Shown here: piece after piece, positions 17,476 through 27,186 of the stretch
Position numbering within the stretch: position 1 is the stretch's first letter
Layout: every line of letters starts with the position of its first letter
NCBI GenBank assembly: GCA_965201085.1
Contig: CBDAVS010000015.1
Span: forward strand, 372,001 to 436,000
Direction of reading: 5' to 3'
From: JAPOUP01 sp965201085
Lineage (GTDB): Bacteria > Pseudomonadota > Alphaproteobacteria > Rhodobacterales > Rhodobacteraceae
Length of the DNA stretch: 64,000 nucleotides
Program-made: the position numbers and the translations under genes
The notes under the pieces: generated by a model
Told to the model about the DNA's origin: nothing
Databases searched by the model: none
What the model saw: the letters and a program-made list of their open reading frames with translations, nothing else

Positions 17476-18846
17476 TCATGACAGCGCGGCAAGGACACGC
17501 GCCCAGCTGCGGATTCCCTTGTGAAAGCTTTCCAGGTCGTATTTTTCATTGGGACTGTGAATCCTGTCGTCATCGCGTCCAAAGCCAATCAACAGAGAAT
17601 CCATACCCAATATCTGCTTGAAGTAGCTGGCGATCGGAATGGAACCACCACATCCAATGAAAGCCGCTTCGTTGGGCCACTCGTCGGAAAGGGCCTTGCG
17701 CGCCAATTCAAAAGCCGGATCATGCATCGCCATGACACAGGCTGGCCCCGCCCCATGACCGGTAAACTCAACCTTGCAGTCAGACGGGACCATGCCTCGC
17801 ACCATGTCCCGGAAACTTTCGCGCAGCTTTAGTGGATTCTGTCCGGCAACGAGCCGGAAGCTGAGTTTCGCGCTGGCCTTCGACGGAAGCACGGTCTTGA
17901 AACCCTCTCCCGTATATCCGCAGGCAATTCCGTTGACATCGCAGGTGGGGCGCGACCATATCATCTCCAGTCCCGATCTGTCCGCTTCGCCCGCGCGCTT
18001 GGATAGGCCGACCTCGCCCAGAAAATCCGCTTCATCGAAGCCAAGAGCCTGCCACTGGGCTTCGATGCTTTCATCGAGGTCGAATACACCGTCATAGAAT
18101 CCAGGCACGGTGATGCGGCCGCGCTCGTCATGCAGGCCGGCGATTATGCGCGCCAGAACGCGTGCGGGATTCATCGCGATTCCACCATACATTCCCGAGT
18201 GTAGATCCCTGTCCGGCCCGGTGATGGTGACCTCCTCACCAAGCAGACCGCGCAGCGAAGTCGTGATGGCCGGTGTTGCCGGGTTGAACATTCCCGTGTC
18301 GCAGATCAGTGCGAGATCCGCTTCGAGCTCATTGGAATTCTCCCTCAGGAACGGCTCGATCGAAGGTGAGCCGCTCTCCTCCTCGCCTTCAAGCAGAAAC
18401 GTGATCCTGCAGGGCAACGAGCCATGAACGGATTTCCAGTTGCGGCAGGCTTCGACAAACGTCATCAACTGCCCTTTGTCATCGGACGAGCCGCGACCCG
18501 TGATCACTTTTCCCTTGGGTGTGTCCAAAACAACGGACTCGAATGGCTCTCTGTCCCACAGCTCGACAGGATCCACAGGCTGAACGTCGTAATGGCCGTA
18601 AAACAATAGATGCCGTCCAGCGCCCTCGGAATGTCCGACGACCATCGGATGCCCGTCCGTCGGTCTCACCGAAGTGGGGATGCCGAGACTCCGAAGGTCG
18701 GTTGCCAGCCAGTCCGCTGCGTCCATGACAGCATCGCCATAGGTGGGGTCTGTCGAAATGGACGGAATCCGAATGAAGGATGTCAGGCGCTGCAGCGCGC
18801 TGGACATCTCGCTGTCGATTCTCGACAGCACTGCGGTAAGACTCAT
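17476..18846 (-). CDS. M20-family dipeptidase (metallopeptidase)
   Basis: 456 residues from MSLTAVLSRIDSEM; an in-frame ATG seven codons earlier is less likely. Metal-site motifs of the M20 family are present in order: HLLFYGHYDVQPVDP (first His/Asp), GRGSSDDKGQLM (bridging Asp), LLEGEEESGSPS (catalytic Glu pair), CDTGMF, and RIHSPNEKYDLESF (last His). The lid domain lies between (HSGMYGGIAMNPARVL). Length and motifs point to the CNDP/DUG1-like dipeptidase group used for peptide turnover in the cytoplasm. Intact, single gene, convergent or divergent neighbours unrelated. Confidence 0.93.
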   Translation of the reverse strand: MSLTAVLSRIDSEMSSALQRLTSFIRIPSISTDPTYGDAVMDAADWLATDLRSLGIPTSVRPTDGHPMVVGHSEGAGRHLLFYGHYDVQPVDPVELWDREPFESVVLDTPKGKVITGRGSSDDKGQLMTFVEACRNWKSVHGSLPCRITFLLEGEEESGSPSIEPFLRENSNELEADLALICDTGMFNPATPAITTSLRGLLGEEVTITGPDRDLHSGMYGGIAMNPARVLARIIAGLHDERGRITVPGFYDGVFDLDESIEAQWQALGFDEADFLGEVGLSKRAGEADRSGLEMIWSRPTCDVNGIACGYTGEGFKTVLPSKASAKLSFRLVAGQNPLKLRESFRDMVRGMVPSDCKVEFTGHGAGPACVMAMHDPAFELARKALSDEWPNEAAFIGCGGSIPIASYFKQILGMDSLLIGFGRDDDRIHSPNEKYDLESFHKGIRSWARVLAALS

Positions 18847-19023
18847 CGTATTGCCTGCATTTTGCATGTTCGACCATGGGAAACGGTATCAGGAAAATCG
18901 CCGCTGTCCATAGACGGTGGCAGAATCCGTGAAGGCGGCAAAATGTTCCACCGTGCCAGAATGCAATTGGAATCTATTCCCGATGCTGATAACTCAATGT
19001 GAGATATATACCGAGGAAATTCC

Positions 19024-20247
19024 GTGAACGGTTACGCGACACAGTTGGAGAAAGCGATCCAGCGCCTGCATGACGAAGGCCGCTATCGGACTTTCATAGA
19101 TGTCGAACGTGAACGCGGCAACTTTCCCAACGCATCATGGCATTGTACCGATGGTGTCACGAGACCTGTCACTGTTTGGTGCAGTAACGATTATCTAGGG
19201 ATGGGACAGCACCCCGCCGTTCTCGATGCCATGCATAAGGCGATCGATGAGTCCGGAGCGGGCTCGGGAGGTACCAGGAATATCTCCGGCACGACCGTTT
19301 TCCACAAGCAGCTCGAGTCTGAACTCGCCGATCTGCACGGCAAGGAATCGGCGTTGCTGTTCACAAGCGCTTATATTGCGAACGAGGCGACTCTCTCGAC
19401 ACTGTCGCGGCTGTTTCCAGGCCTTATAATCTACTCGGACGAACTTAACCATGCTTCCATGATTGAGGGAATCCGGCGCGGTGGTGAGAAGCGCATATTC
19501 AGGCATAACGACGTTGCGGCCCTCCGGGTGATGCTTGAGGCTGACGACCCCGCTGCGCCGAAGTTGATCGCTTTCGAATCGATCTATTCGATGGATGGTG
19601 ACTTCGGTCCTGTCGAAGCGATCTGCGACCTAGCGGATGAGTTCGATGCGCTGACATATCTCGATGAAGTGCACGCGGTGGGTATGTACGGGGCACACGG
19701 CGGCGGTGTTGCCGAGCGCGATTGGCAGATGCATCGAATTGACATCATAAACGGAACCTTGGGAAAGGCATTCGGGGTCATGGGCGGGTATATCGCCGGT
19801 GACGGGAATCTGTGCGATGCCATACGCTCGTATGCGCCCGGATTTATTTTTACCACCTCATTGCCGCCCGCGGTTGCGGCCGGAGCCGCTGCTTCGGTTC
19901 GGCATCTGAAATCCGACCATGATCTGCGGGAACGGCATCAGATCCAGGCTCGCATACTGAAACTCCGGCTCAAGGGTTTGGGCCTGCCGATAATCGACCA
20001 CGGATCACATATCGTCCCGGTTATCGTGGGAGATCCCGTGCATACCAAACATCTTTCGGACCTGCTTCTGGACCAATATGGGATCTACGTGCAGCCGATA
20101 AATTTCCCGACCGTGCCGAGAGGTACGGAGCGATTGCGGTTCACGCCATCCCCAAATCATGGGCCAAGAGAAATGGACAGGCTTGTCACGGCTCTTGATG
20201 GACTCTGGTACCATTGCGCTCTGAACCGGCAGGGAATGACCGGTTAG
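19024..20247 (+). CDS. hemA: 5-aminolevulinate synthase (C4 pathway)
   Basis: Condenses glycine and succinyl-CoA to 5-aminolevulinate, the first step of tetrapyrrole synthesis in alphaproteobacteria. 407 residues from a GTG preceded by GAGGA. Motifs: WCSNDYLGMG, GAGSGGTRNISGTT (glycine-rich), DELNHASMIEGIR, YLDEVHAVGMYG (PLP-binding Asp), and NGTLGKAFGVMGGY with the Schiff-base lysine. The C-terminus GTERLRFTPSPNH matches the family. It is the main taxonomic marker of the window. The upstream M20 gene is divergent, leaving about 177 bp for promoters. Confidence 0.97.
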   Translation: MNGYATQLEKAIQRLHDEGRYRTFIDVERERGNFPNASWHCTDGVTRPVTVWCSNDYLGMGQHPAVLDAMHKAIDESGAGSGGTRNISGTTVFHKQLESELADLHGKESALLFTSAYIANEATLSTLSRLFPGLIIYSDELNHASMIEGIRRGGEKRIFRHNDVAALRVMLEADDPAAPKLIAFESIYSMDGDFGPVEAICDLADEFDALTYLDEVHAVGMYGAHGGGVAERDWQMHRIDIINGTLGKAFGVMGGYIAGDGNLCDAIRSYAPGFIFTTSLPPAVAAGAAASVRHLKSDHDLRERHQIQARILKLRLKGLGLPIIDHGSHIVPVIVGDPVHTKHLSDLLLDQYGIYVQPINFPTVPRGTERLRFTPSPNHGPREMDRLVTALDGLWYHCALNRQGMTG

Positions 20248-20448
20248 GATTTCGGAGATCGCGTTTTGATGGCGTGGTGCTCCGATGTGGATCATCGAAA
20301 TGGGCTAAAATCTTCGATGACATTGATCGATTTTGCCCCTAAAATACTGTCAACGCCCGTTTTCCTGTAGCATTCGTGTAGTTTCGATGCTATATGTGGA
20401 GGGGGGTGGAAGTCGAATCAAGGATTTCTTGAGATCGAGTAAGGACAG

Positions 20449-21735
20449 GTGGTCAAGCAATTGATCAGGCTAGACAGGAATAGGGTAACACGAGACCGCG
20501 CTGAGAAATCAGCTGATGTAGTGCGGTTGCATGCCGGTCCATCGAACATGATGAAGGGTTTTGACGATTATCGCGTGCGTCTTGGAGACGTGATGCGCGC
20601 GGAACGCGCGACGCTGGGTAAATCCCTTCTTGATGTTCAGGAAGCTTTGAAAATCAAGGCAACCTATGTTTCCGCCATCGAAAACAGCGATCCGTCCGCA
20701 TTCGATGAGCTGGCTTTCCTGCCCGGACATATACGCTCCTACGCCCGCTATCTTGGTCTTGATCCCGAATGGGTTCTGGCGAAATTCTGTGAGGAGTCGA
20801 ATTACAGCCCGGACAAGCGAACGGTGCCGGCACTCGCCTGTGGTACCGTGTCCAATGCCGATCGCGCGAAGCGCAATGCCCAAGAAGGGGAGGGGCTGAA
20901 ACTGGTCAGGTCACCGCTCGCCCCGATTTCGGAAGGCTTTCTGTCCAGGATTGATCCACCGGCGCTGGTTTCGTCGGTTGCGCTTGGCGCACTCATTCTT
21001 GCGATTGGTTACGGTAGCTGGGCGATCCTTCAGGAATTGCAGCGTGTGCAGATCATCCAGCCCGATCGGGCGGCGGAGATGTTGGTGCCGGTTGGACCGC
21101 TCGCCGTAGCCAGTTCCCCGGCACCGTCCGAGACGGAAGGTACCGAAACCGCAGGACCGCCGCCCGAGGACTTCGACCGACTCTACAGCCGCCCCCAGGT
21201 ACTCGAATCGCCTGTCGTATCCCCCCGGGATCCAGCGATTATCACCCTTGATCCGGAGCGGGTGGCTACCGTATTCGAGGTTGAGGACGAGGTGACGGTT
21301 CCGCAGGATAATTCATTCATCGAGAGCGTGAAGGAGGCCCTGGCGGCAACGCCGGTTCAGGTCATCGATGAAGAGGCCGAGGATCCGGTACAGGAAGTTA
21401 TCCTGCTCGCCGTTCGCCCGTCCTGGGTGAGGATCAGAGCGGCGGACGGTTCGGTGCTGTTGGAGAAGATCCTCGACGGTGGCGAACGATACACGGTGCC
21501 GATGACCGACCAGCCTCCGATATTGAAAACCGGAAATGCGGGTTCGGTTTATTTTCTGGTCGATGGCGAGACTTACGGTCCGGTGGGAGAGGGCGCCAGG
21601 GTTGTGGACGATATCGTGATGGCCTCCAAGCAGGTTGTGGCGGGCTTCGCCGTGGCGGATCTGGCGAGCGACGGCAAGCTCGCGGATTTTGTCATGATCG
21701 CGGAGGAGCGAACGGGGGCCGAGAGCGCTCAATAG
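20449..21735 (+). CDS. RodZ-like helix-turn-helix membrane protein (DUF4115)
   Basis: 428 residues from GTG 20449 with AAGGA upstream. An N-terminal cytoplasmic helix-turn-helix domain of the RodZ/HTH_25 kind is visible (LGDVMRAERATLGKSLLDV, AIENSDPSAFDELAFLPGH, YARYLGLDP). A membrane segment follows near residue 175 (VALGALILAIGYGSWAIL), then an acidic proline-rich linker and a C-terminal periplasmic domain (VRPSWVRIRAADGSVLLEK, GERYTVP) typical of DUF4115. RodZ links MreB to the cell-wall elongation machinery. Location immediately before ispG is usual in alphaproteobacteria. The first 40 residues are poorly conserved; ATG at 20548 or 20551 (MMKGFDDY) is an alternative start. Confidence 0.88.
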   Translation: MVKQLIRLDRNRVTRDRAEKSADVVRLHAGPSNMMKGFDDYRVRLGDVMRAERATLGKSLLDVQEALKIKATYVSAIENSDPSAFDELAFLPGHIRSYARYLGLDPEWVLAKFCEESNYSPDKRTVPALACGTVSNADRAKRNAQEGEGLKLVRSPLAPISEGFLSRIDPPALVSSVALGALILAIGYGSWAILQELQRVQIIQPDRAAEMLVPVGPLAVASSPAPSETEGTETAGPPPEDFDRLYSRPQVLESPVVSPRDPAIITLDPERVATVFEVEDEVTVPQDNSFIESVKEALAATPVQVIDEEAEDPVQEVILLAVRPSWVRIRAADGSVLLEKILDGGERYTVPMTDQPPILKTGNAGSVYFLVDGETYGPVGEGARVVDDIVMASKQVVAGFAVADLASDGKLADFVMIAEERTGAESAQ

Positions 21736-21800
21736 GGTGAAGCCGGTGTGGGGCGTGAGGACCGAGTCGTAATTTTCCATCTAGGCATATGAGGGTGATC

Positions 21801-22922
21801 ATGTCGTTGAACAGCATTCGGCCCTGGCGAAATATCGAACGACGCAGGTCGCGTCGGATCCATGTCGGGAATGTTCCCATAGGTGACGGGGCGCCCATTG
21901 CCGTACAGACCATGACGAATACCGACACCACGGATGTTGCGGCGACCGTGGCGCAGGTTCAGGCCTGTGCGGAAGCGGGGGCCGACATCGTTCGTGTTTC
22001 AACGCCTGACCAGGCGTCGACGAAAGCGCTACGGGAGATTGTGCGCGAGAGTCCGGTTCCCATCGTCGCGGACATCCATTTCCATTATCACCGCGCTATC
22101 GAAGCGGCCGAGGCTGGCGCGTCATGTTTGCGGGTCAATCCCGGAAACATCGGCGGTTCCGAGCGTGTGCGCGAGGTGATCGCCGCCGCCCGTGACCATG
22201 GCTGTTCGATCCGCATCGGCGTCAACGCGGGCAGTCTGGAAAAGCGTCTGTTGGACAAATACGCCGAGCCATGCCCCGAAGCCATGATCGAAAGCTGCAT
22301 GGATCATATCCGGCTTCTTGAGGACAATGGGTTTCGGGAATACAAGATCAGTGCGAAAGCATCCGATGTATTTCTGGCGGCCGCGGCCTATCAGGGCATA
22401 GCCGAGGCCACGGATGCACCGATCCATCTTGGAGTCACGGAGGCGGGAAGCCTGAATACGGGAACGGTGAAATCCGCCATAGGTCTTGGCAGTCTGCTGT
22501 GGATGGGAATCGGTGACACGCTGCGTGTGTCGCTTTCCGCCGACCCCGCGGAGGAAGTGCGTGTCGGTTTTGAAATCCTGAAATCACTCGGGTTGAGATA
22601 CCGGGGTGTCAACATAATTTCCTGTCCGTCCTGCGCCCGTCAGGGATTCGACGTGATCAGGACCGTCGAGATTCTCGAAGACCGTTTGGCACATGTCAGG
22701 ACACCGATATCCCTGTCGATCATTGGATGCGTGGTCAACGGGCCGGGAGAAGCGTTGATGACGGAAGTCGGCTTCACCGGCGGCGGGGCGGGTCACGGAA
22801 TGGTCTATCTAGCCGGAAAGCAAAGCCACAAGCTATCAAACGACGACATGATCGATCATATCGTCGCTCAGGTCGAAGCCAAGGCCGAACTGATCGAAGT
22901 CGAGGAACGGCAAGGGTTTTGA
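21801..22922 (+). CDS. ispG: 4-hydroxy-3-methylbut-2-enyl-diphosphate synthase IspG
   Basis: IspG (GcpE) reductively opens methylerythritol cyclodiphosphate in the MEP isoprenoid pathway using a [4Fe-4S] cluster. 373 residues from MSLNSIRPWRNIERRRSRR; an ATG four codons earlier is possible. TIM-barrel part: VQTMTNTDTTDVAATVAQV, VADIHFHYHRAI, LRVNPGNIG. Cluster ligands: ISCPSCARQGFD and SIIGCVVNGPGEA with the following Glu. The length fits the bacterial form without insert domain. It probably shares a transcript with the RodZ-like gene 65 bp upstream. Confidence 0.97.
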   Translation: MSLNSIRPWRNIERRRSRRIHVGNVPIGDGAPIAVQTMTNTDTTDVAATVAQVQACAEAGADIVRVSTPDQASTKALREIVRESPVPIVADIHFHYHRAIEAAEAGASCLRVNPGNIGGSERVREVIAAARDHGCSIRIGVNAGSLEKRLLDKYAEPCPEAMIESCMDHIRLLEDNGFREYKISAKASDVFLAAAAYQGIAEATDAPIHLGVTEAGSLNTGTVKSAIGLGSLLWMGIGDTLRVSLSADPAEEVRVGFEILKSLGLRYRGVNIISCPSCARQGFDVIRTVEILEDRLAHVRTPISLSIIGCVVNGPGEALMTEVGFTGGGAGHGMVYLAGKQSHKLSNDDMIDHIVAQVEAKAELIEVEERQGF

Positions 22923-22998
22923 TACGCCGGTTGGACCATTGTGCCTGACGGATATCCAGCTGCCGAGGCGGCGCTCGTTGTCCGAACGAGTGCCCTAC

Positions 22999-23751
22999 CT
23001 ACTCTTCCGTCCGCAATTCAGCCACCAGTACTCTCATCTGTTCCAGCGGAACATACACACCCCATCCGGTCATCGAAAACGAAGCTCGACGTTCCATCGA
23101 TACCGAGACGCCGGGCCAATGCATGGTTTTCGTTGATCGCGGCCTGTACGGGCTCGCCGTCCATCGCGCCCAGCATCGTCCGTGTGTCAAACCCAAGCCC
23201 ACTGGACAGTTCTGACAGGCTTTGTTCGCTTATTTCCACCCGCATTGTGATAAGGGCGTCATGGGTTTTCACATAGGCATCGTCACCCTCGATCTGTTTC
23301 ACCGCCAGCGCGAAGCGGCTGGCAAGAACCGATTGCTCCCCGAGGATCGGGAATTCCTTGATGATATAACGTATATTCCCGTCCGAGGCGATCAATTCGC
23401 CGACCTCCGGGTGGGCGCGCCTGCATAACCCGCAGCGGTAGTCAAGGAATTCGATGACGGTGATGTCACCACCGGGATTTCCCCAACCCAGCTGTAACCG
23501 TCTTAAAAAGTCCGTTCGGAATTGGCGTGGATCAGATCGGTGTCGGCGCTGCTGGCCCGCTCGCTGGCTTCTCGATCCTCAAGCGCGGCGATGGCATCGA
23601 ACAGCACATGCGGATGCTCCAGGAGATATGCGCGGATCTCGGCGCGAAAGGTCTCTCTTTCCTCCGCGCTCATCGCGTCGAAATCGAACGCCAGGGCGGG
23701 TAGTTCCGAAAGGACCGCCGCTGCGGAGATTGTCGCCATTCGTTTCAACAT
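22999..23751 (-). pseudogene. DsbA-family thiol oxidoreductase, frameshifted
   Basis: Start MLKRMATISAAAVLSE looks like a signal peptide, followed by an N-terminal helical region (ERETFRAEIRAYLLEHPHV). Near 23500 the frame ends at TAA in a T-rich stretch. The DNA beyond it, read with two small frame changes, gives DGYSWVG, NPGGDITVIEFLDYRCGLCR with active-site CGLC, then IIKEFPILGEQSVLASRFAL. A third shift near 23060 is needed to reach the natural end VPLEQMRVLVAELRTEE. Intact relatives are periplasmic oxidoreductases encoded next to an M48 protease, exactly as here (gene ends 12 bp after the M48 stop). At least three frame breaks argue for true decay. Confidence 0.8.
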
Positions 23752-23762
23752 TTCACCGAACC

Positions 23763-25097
23763 CTATCCCGCTGATTTGACGGCGGTCAGTACATCCTGCG
23801 CTCGAATCCAACCAGCGGCGGTTGGAAGAAGGTCCACCGCGCGAGCGGCGCGCAAACCGGCACTTCGAAGAGCCCCGGTGAGCGCATAGCGTTCCACCAT
23901 TGCCACCGAGGCCATGCCCCTCTGTCCGTTGCGTGGGTAGGCGACCGCAAGATCACGCAATAGGCGCGGATCCTGACCGTCTCGGGAGTAGGCCAGTTCC
24001 AATTTGCGCAGCGCCCGGGGGTGACCGCCGGTCGTATTGAGTGCCAATAGCGCACGACCGTGACCTGCCAGGATCAGGGGTTCATCAGGATTGAGATTCT
24101 CCGCTCGGGCGTAGGCCCGCACCGCCGCCGCCGTTTCTCCGGATTCCAGCAGGAACTGGACGCGAAGCTCGTGGATATAGGGGTCGTCAGGCAGTCCGCT
24201 GGTCGGTGTTTCGATTTCAACGAGCGCCCGGCTGCGATCCGGTAGCCGATGGTAGGCGATGGCGCGGCGCATAACCGCTATGTCACTGCGGTCGTCCCTG
24301 GCCACGAGGCGCGGGGTGTGATTTGGTGGCTGGATGAATGCACCCGGCTTGGCCTTCGCCCGGGCGAGCCAAAGGTCAGCTTGTGCGGACGGTCGAGCAT
24401 CGCCGCCATAGGTGGCGGCAAAGCCCTTGACGGCGCGAATTCGGTCTTTGGTCGGTGGATGGGTACGCACGTAGGGATACTGTCGCGCCACTGACAGCAC
24501 CTCCTGAACCAAAAAGCGCTTGAGCAGGTTCGCCATCGAATCTGGATCCACTCCGGCTCGTGACAGATAACGCAACGCAGACTGGTCGGCTGAGGCTTCC
24601 TCGCTGCGTGTATGCCGCAAGAAGACACCCTGGGGGCACTTGCCGATCGGTCCTGCGGCGATCCCCGCGGCGGTATCCGCGCCGGTGGCAAGAGCCAGGA
24701 ACAGGCCAATCCGAGTGGCTCCGGAGGCTGTGCGCAGGTTGGAGATGCGGCGTGGAATATGGCCGTGCGCGATATGGGCGAACTCGTGAGCGATGACCGC
24801 CCGCAATTCGTTGGCGCTTTCCATGCTCAGGATCAGCCCCGAATGGATCAAAATATGTTCCGTGTCAAAGACGAGGGCGTTCAGAGAGCTATCCCGGACC
24901 ACGAGAAGACCGATCTGTTCCTGACCAAGCCCCACCGCCGTGATCAATGGCATTGAAAGCTGTCTCAGCGCGTTCTCGATATCCGGGTCGTGCAGGATGG
25001 TAATGGCACGTGCGGGATTGGTCGCAAAAGCGTAGAGAACGCAACCACCATAACCAGACGCGAAAATACAGACCGTCCGACCGCAGTTGACTTCCAC
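23763..25097 (-). CDS. M48-family metalloprotease with TPR-like C-terminus
   Basis: 444 residues. The N-terminus (up to FATNPARA) could be a signal peptide. The zinc site is AVIAHEFAHIAHGHI (HExxH), with the third ligand Glu in RSEEASADQSALRYL and the loop THPPTKDRI. The C-terminal half is helical and repeat-like (YIHELRVQFLLESGETAAA, ALRKLELAYSRDGQDP), as in BepA/YfgC-type periplasmic proteases that handle outer-membrane proteins. Convincingly intact. It starts 9-48 bp from the divergent aminotransferase, so the two promoters must overlap. Confidence 0.9.
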   Translation of the reverse strand: MEVNCGRTVCIFASGYGGCVLYAFATNPARAITILHDPDIENALRQLSMPLITAVGLGQEQIGLLVVRDSSLNALVFDTEHILIHSGLILSMESANELRAVIAHEFAHIAHGHIPRRISNLRTASGATRIGLFLALATGADTAAGIAAGPIGKCPQGVFLRHTRSEEASADQSALRYLSRAGVDPDSMANLLKRFLVQEVLSVARQYPYVRTHPPTKDRIRAVKGFAATYGGDARPSAQADLWLARAKAKPGAFIQPPNHTPRLVARDDRSDIAVMRRAIAYHRLPDRSRALVEIETPTSGLPDDPYIHELRVQFLLESGETAAAVRAYARAENLNPDEPLILAGHGRALLALNTTGGHPRALRKLELAYSRDGQDPRLLRDLAVAYPRNGQRGMASVAMVERYALTGALRSAGLRAARAVDLLPTAAGWIRAQDVLTAVKSAG

Positions 25098-25808
25098 CTT
25101 TCAGGATGCAGTTCAATACTTGCCTGAAGTATAGGGAATACGGAATGCGAAACTCAAGGCGAAGCCACATCGATCCGTTCATTGTGATGGATGTTATGGA
25201 GGCCGCCCGGCAGGTCGAAGCCACCGGGCGGCGGATCGTCCATATGGAAGTGGGTCAGCCCGGTACTCCGGCTCCTGCGGGAGCGCGCGAAGCGGCCGTT
25301 CGTGAAATGGAGAGGCAGTCTCTCGGCTATACGGTGGCGCTGGGTCTGCCGGAACTACGCAATCGCATCGCGAGGCTTTATAGGGATCGCCATGGCGTCG
25401 ATCTCGACCCCGCCCGGGTGGTTGTGACCTCCGGGTCATCCGGCGCGTTTCTTCTCGCCTTCAGCGCTCTGTTCGACAGCGGCGATAGAATATGCGTGGG
25501 TGCGCCTGGATATCCGTCCTACCGGCAGATTCTCCGAGCGCTTGGCCTTGTGCCGGTTACGGTGGAGACCGCGGCGGAAAACCGCTTTCAGCCGGGACCG
25601 GAAGACCTGGCCGAGGGTATTTCGGGGCTGTTGGTCGCATCACCGTCGAATCCAACAGGTACGATGCTTGACCGCGGCGCCATGTCTGCGCTGCTGGCCG
25701 CGGCGGCAGAGCGGGAGGTGGCGGTAATCTCGGATGAGATCTATCACGGTATCGAGTATGAGCGAAAGGCCGTCTCGGTAATTGAGATCAGCGACGATGT
25801 CTATGTAA

Positions 25809-27186
25809 CCCCACTTCCAGTCCGAAGTGCAACACCGGCCCGCCTCCGGAGCGAGGGCGTGGCCCGAGCGGAGGAGGCGGGCCGGTGTTGAGGGATTTTC
25901 CGGCCAGGGCCCCGGATTCCACGTGGAATACGGCGGCTGTCCCTTCGGATCGGAGCGTAACCGGGCCTCCCGGCGGCGGCAAGGCCCCGCGGCGGGAGGT
26001 GGCGCGCCCGTCCGGGCGAGGGAAGGGGTGGCCCGACCGAAACCGGGCGGGCGCGCCTGCGGAATTCCCTCTCCCCCGTCGGCCGACGGGGCGAAGCGCC
26101 TCAGGGAGGCCGCGCCCGCGCGAAAGCCTCCGCCGGCGTCAGGTAGCCGAGCGCCTTGCGGGGGCGCGCGTTCAGGATGTCCTGGACCCGCTTCACGCGG
26201 GCGTCCGTGACCTGCCGCAGGTCGGTCCCCTTCGGCAGGTACTGGCGCAGCAGCCCGTTGGTGTGCCCGTTCAGGCCCCGCTCCCACGAGTGATAGGGCG
26301 TCGCGAAGAAGAAGTCGGCCTCCAGCGCCTTCGCCACCTTCGCGTGCCCCGCGAACTCCTTGCCGTTGTCCGCCGTGATCGTGTGGACCCTGGCGCCGAG
26401 CCCCTTGAGAAGGTCGGTCATCGCCTCGCCGACCGCCTCCGCCTTCTTTCCGTCAACCCGTTGGAGAAGCGTGAATTTCGAGCATCTGTCCACAAGCGAC
26501 ACCACCGCACCGCTGTGTCCCCCGCCGATCACCGTGTCCGCTTCCCAGTCGCCGATTCTCGCCTTCGCCCCGACCTCTTTCGGGCGCTCCGAGATGTCCC
26601 TCCGGCCCGGGATGTGACCCCGGCCCGCGTGGCGGCCACCCTGCCGGTTCGGTTTCTTTCCCCGCCGCCGCAGGTGCCCGAAAAGCGTTCCTCCGTCCCT
26701 GCGGTCCGCGCGTACGAGGTCGTATATCCGCTGACGGCCGACCATGCCGGGGTCCTCCAGCCGGAGACGCCCCGAGACCTGTTCCGGGCTCCAGCCCTCC
26801 TCCAGCTTCGCCACGACCTTCGCCCAGCGCTCCTCCGTCAGCTTCCTCGGGACCGAAGAGGCCTCGCTCCGGCGCCCGGTGGCCTTCCTCCACGCCTGTC
26901 CCTGCCGGTATCCCCGCCCGCCGCCGTTGCGTCGGATCTCCCGCGATATGGTGGCCGGATGGCGGCCCAGCTGCCTGGCGATGGCCCCGTTCGAAAGCCC
27001 GCTTTTCCTCAGCGCGTATATCTGGCATCTTTCGTCGAAGGTCAGATGACGGTAGCCCTCGGGCATGACACTCTCCTCGGCTCGTTCACCGGGACTGTCG
27101 CCGTTATCTGGCCGATTCGCAAGATGCTGCACCCGAAACGCGGCTTCCCACCATCAACGGTGTTGCACTTCAGAGCGGAACGGGGG
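25809..27186 (-). mobile_element. IS30-family element, copy B (full length)
   Basis: 1,378 bp with imperfect inverted ends (CCCCACTTCCAGTCCGAAGT on the left; CCCCCGTTCCGCTCTGAAGT inward from the right) both followed by GCAACACCG. Flanked by the 3-bp duplication TAA (25806-25808, 27187-27189). The insertion splits an aminotransferase gene and the flanks rejoin perfectly in frame, proving the boundaries. Confidence 0.95.
26101..27066 (-). CDS. IS30-family transposase (copy B)
   Basis: 321 residues from ATG 27066 with ribosome site AGGAGAG. N-terminal helix-turn-helix (LTFDERCQIYALRKSGLSN, RQLGRHPATISREIRRN) and the C-terminal integrase-like domain: first Asp in DWEADTVIGGGHSGAVV, second Asp in TITADNGKEFAGH. 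In IS30 relatives the catalytic Glu lies 34 residues after the second Asp in a motif NENxNG; here the matching site reads LNGHTNG, so the Glu is Gly. The protein is full length but may be catalytically dead. Confidence 0.92.
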   Translation of the reverse strand: MPEGYRHLTFDERCQIYALRKSGLSNGAIARQLGRHPATISREIRRNGGGRGYRQGQAWRKATGRRSEASSVPRKLTEERWAKVVAKLEEGWSPEQVSGRLRLEDPGMVGRQRIYDLVRADRRDGGTLFGHLRRRGKKPNRQGGRHAGRGHIPGRRDISERPKEVGAKARIGDWEADTVIGGGHSGAVVSLVDRCSKFTLLQRVDGKKAEAVGEAMTDLLKGLGARVHTITADNGKEFAGHAKVAKALEADFFFATPYHSWERGLNGHTNGLLRQYLPKGTDLRQVTDARVKRVQDILNARPRKALGYLTPAEAFARARPP

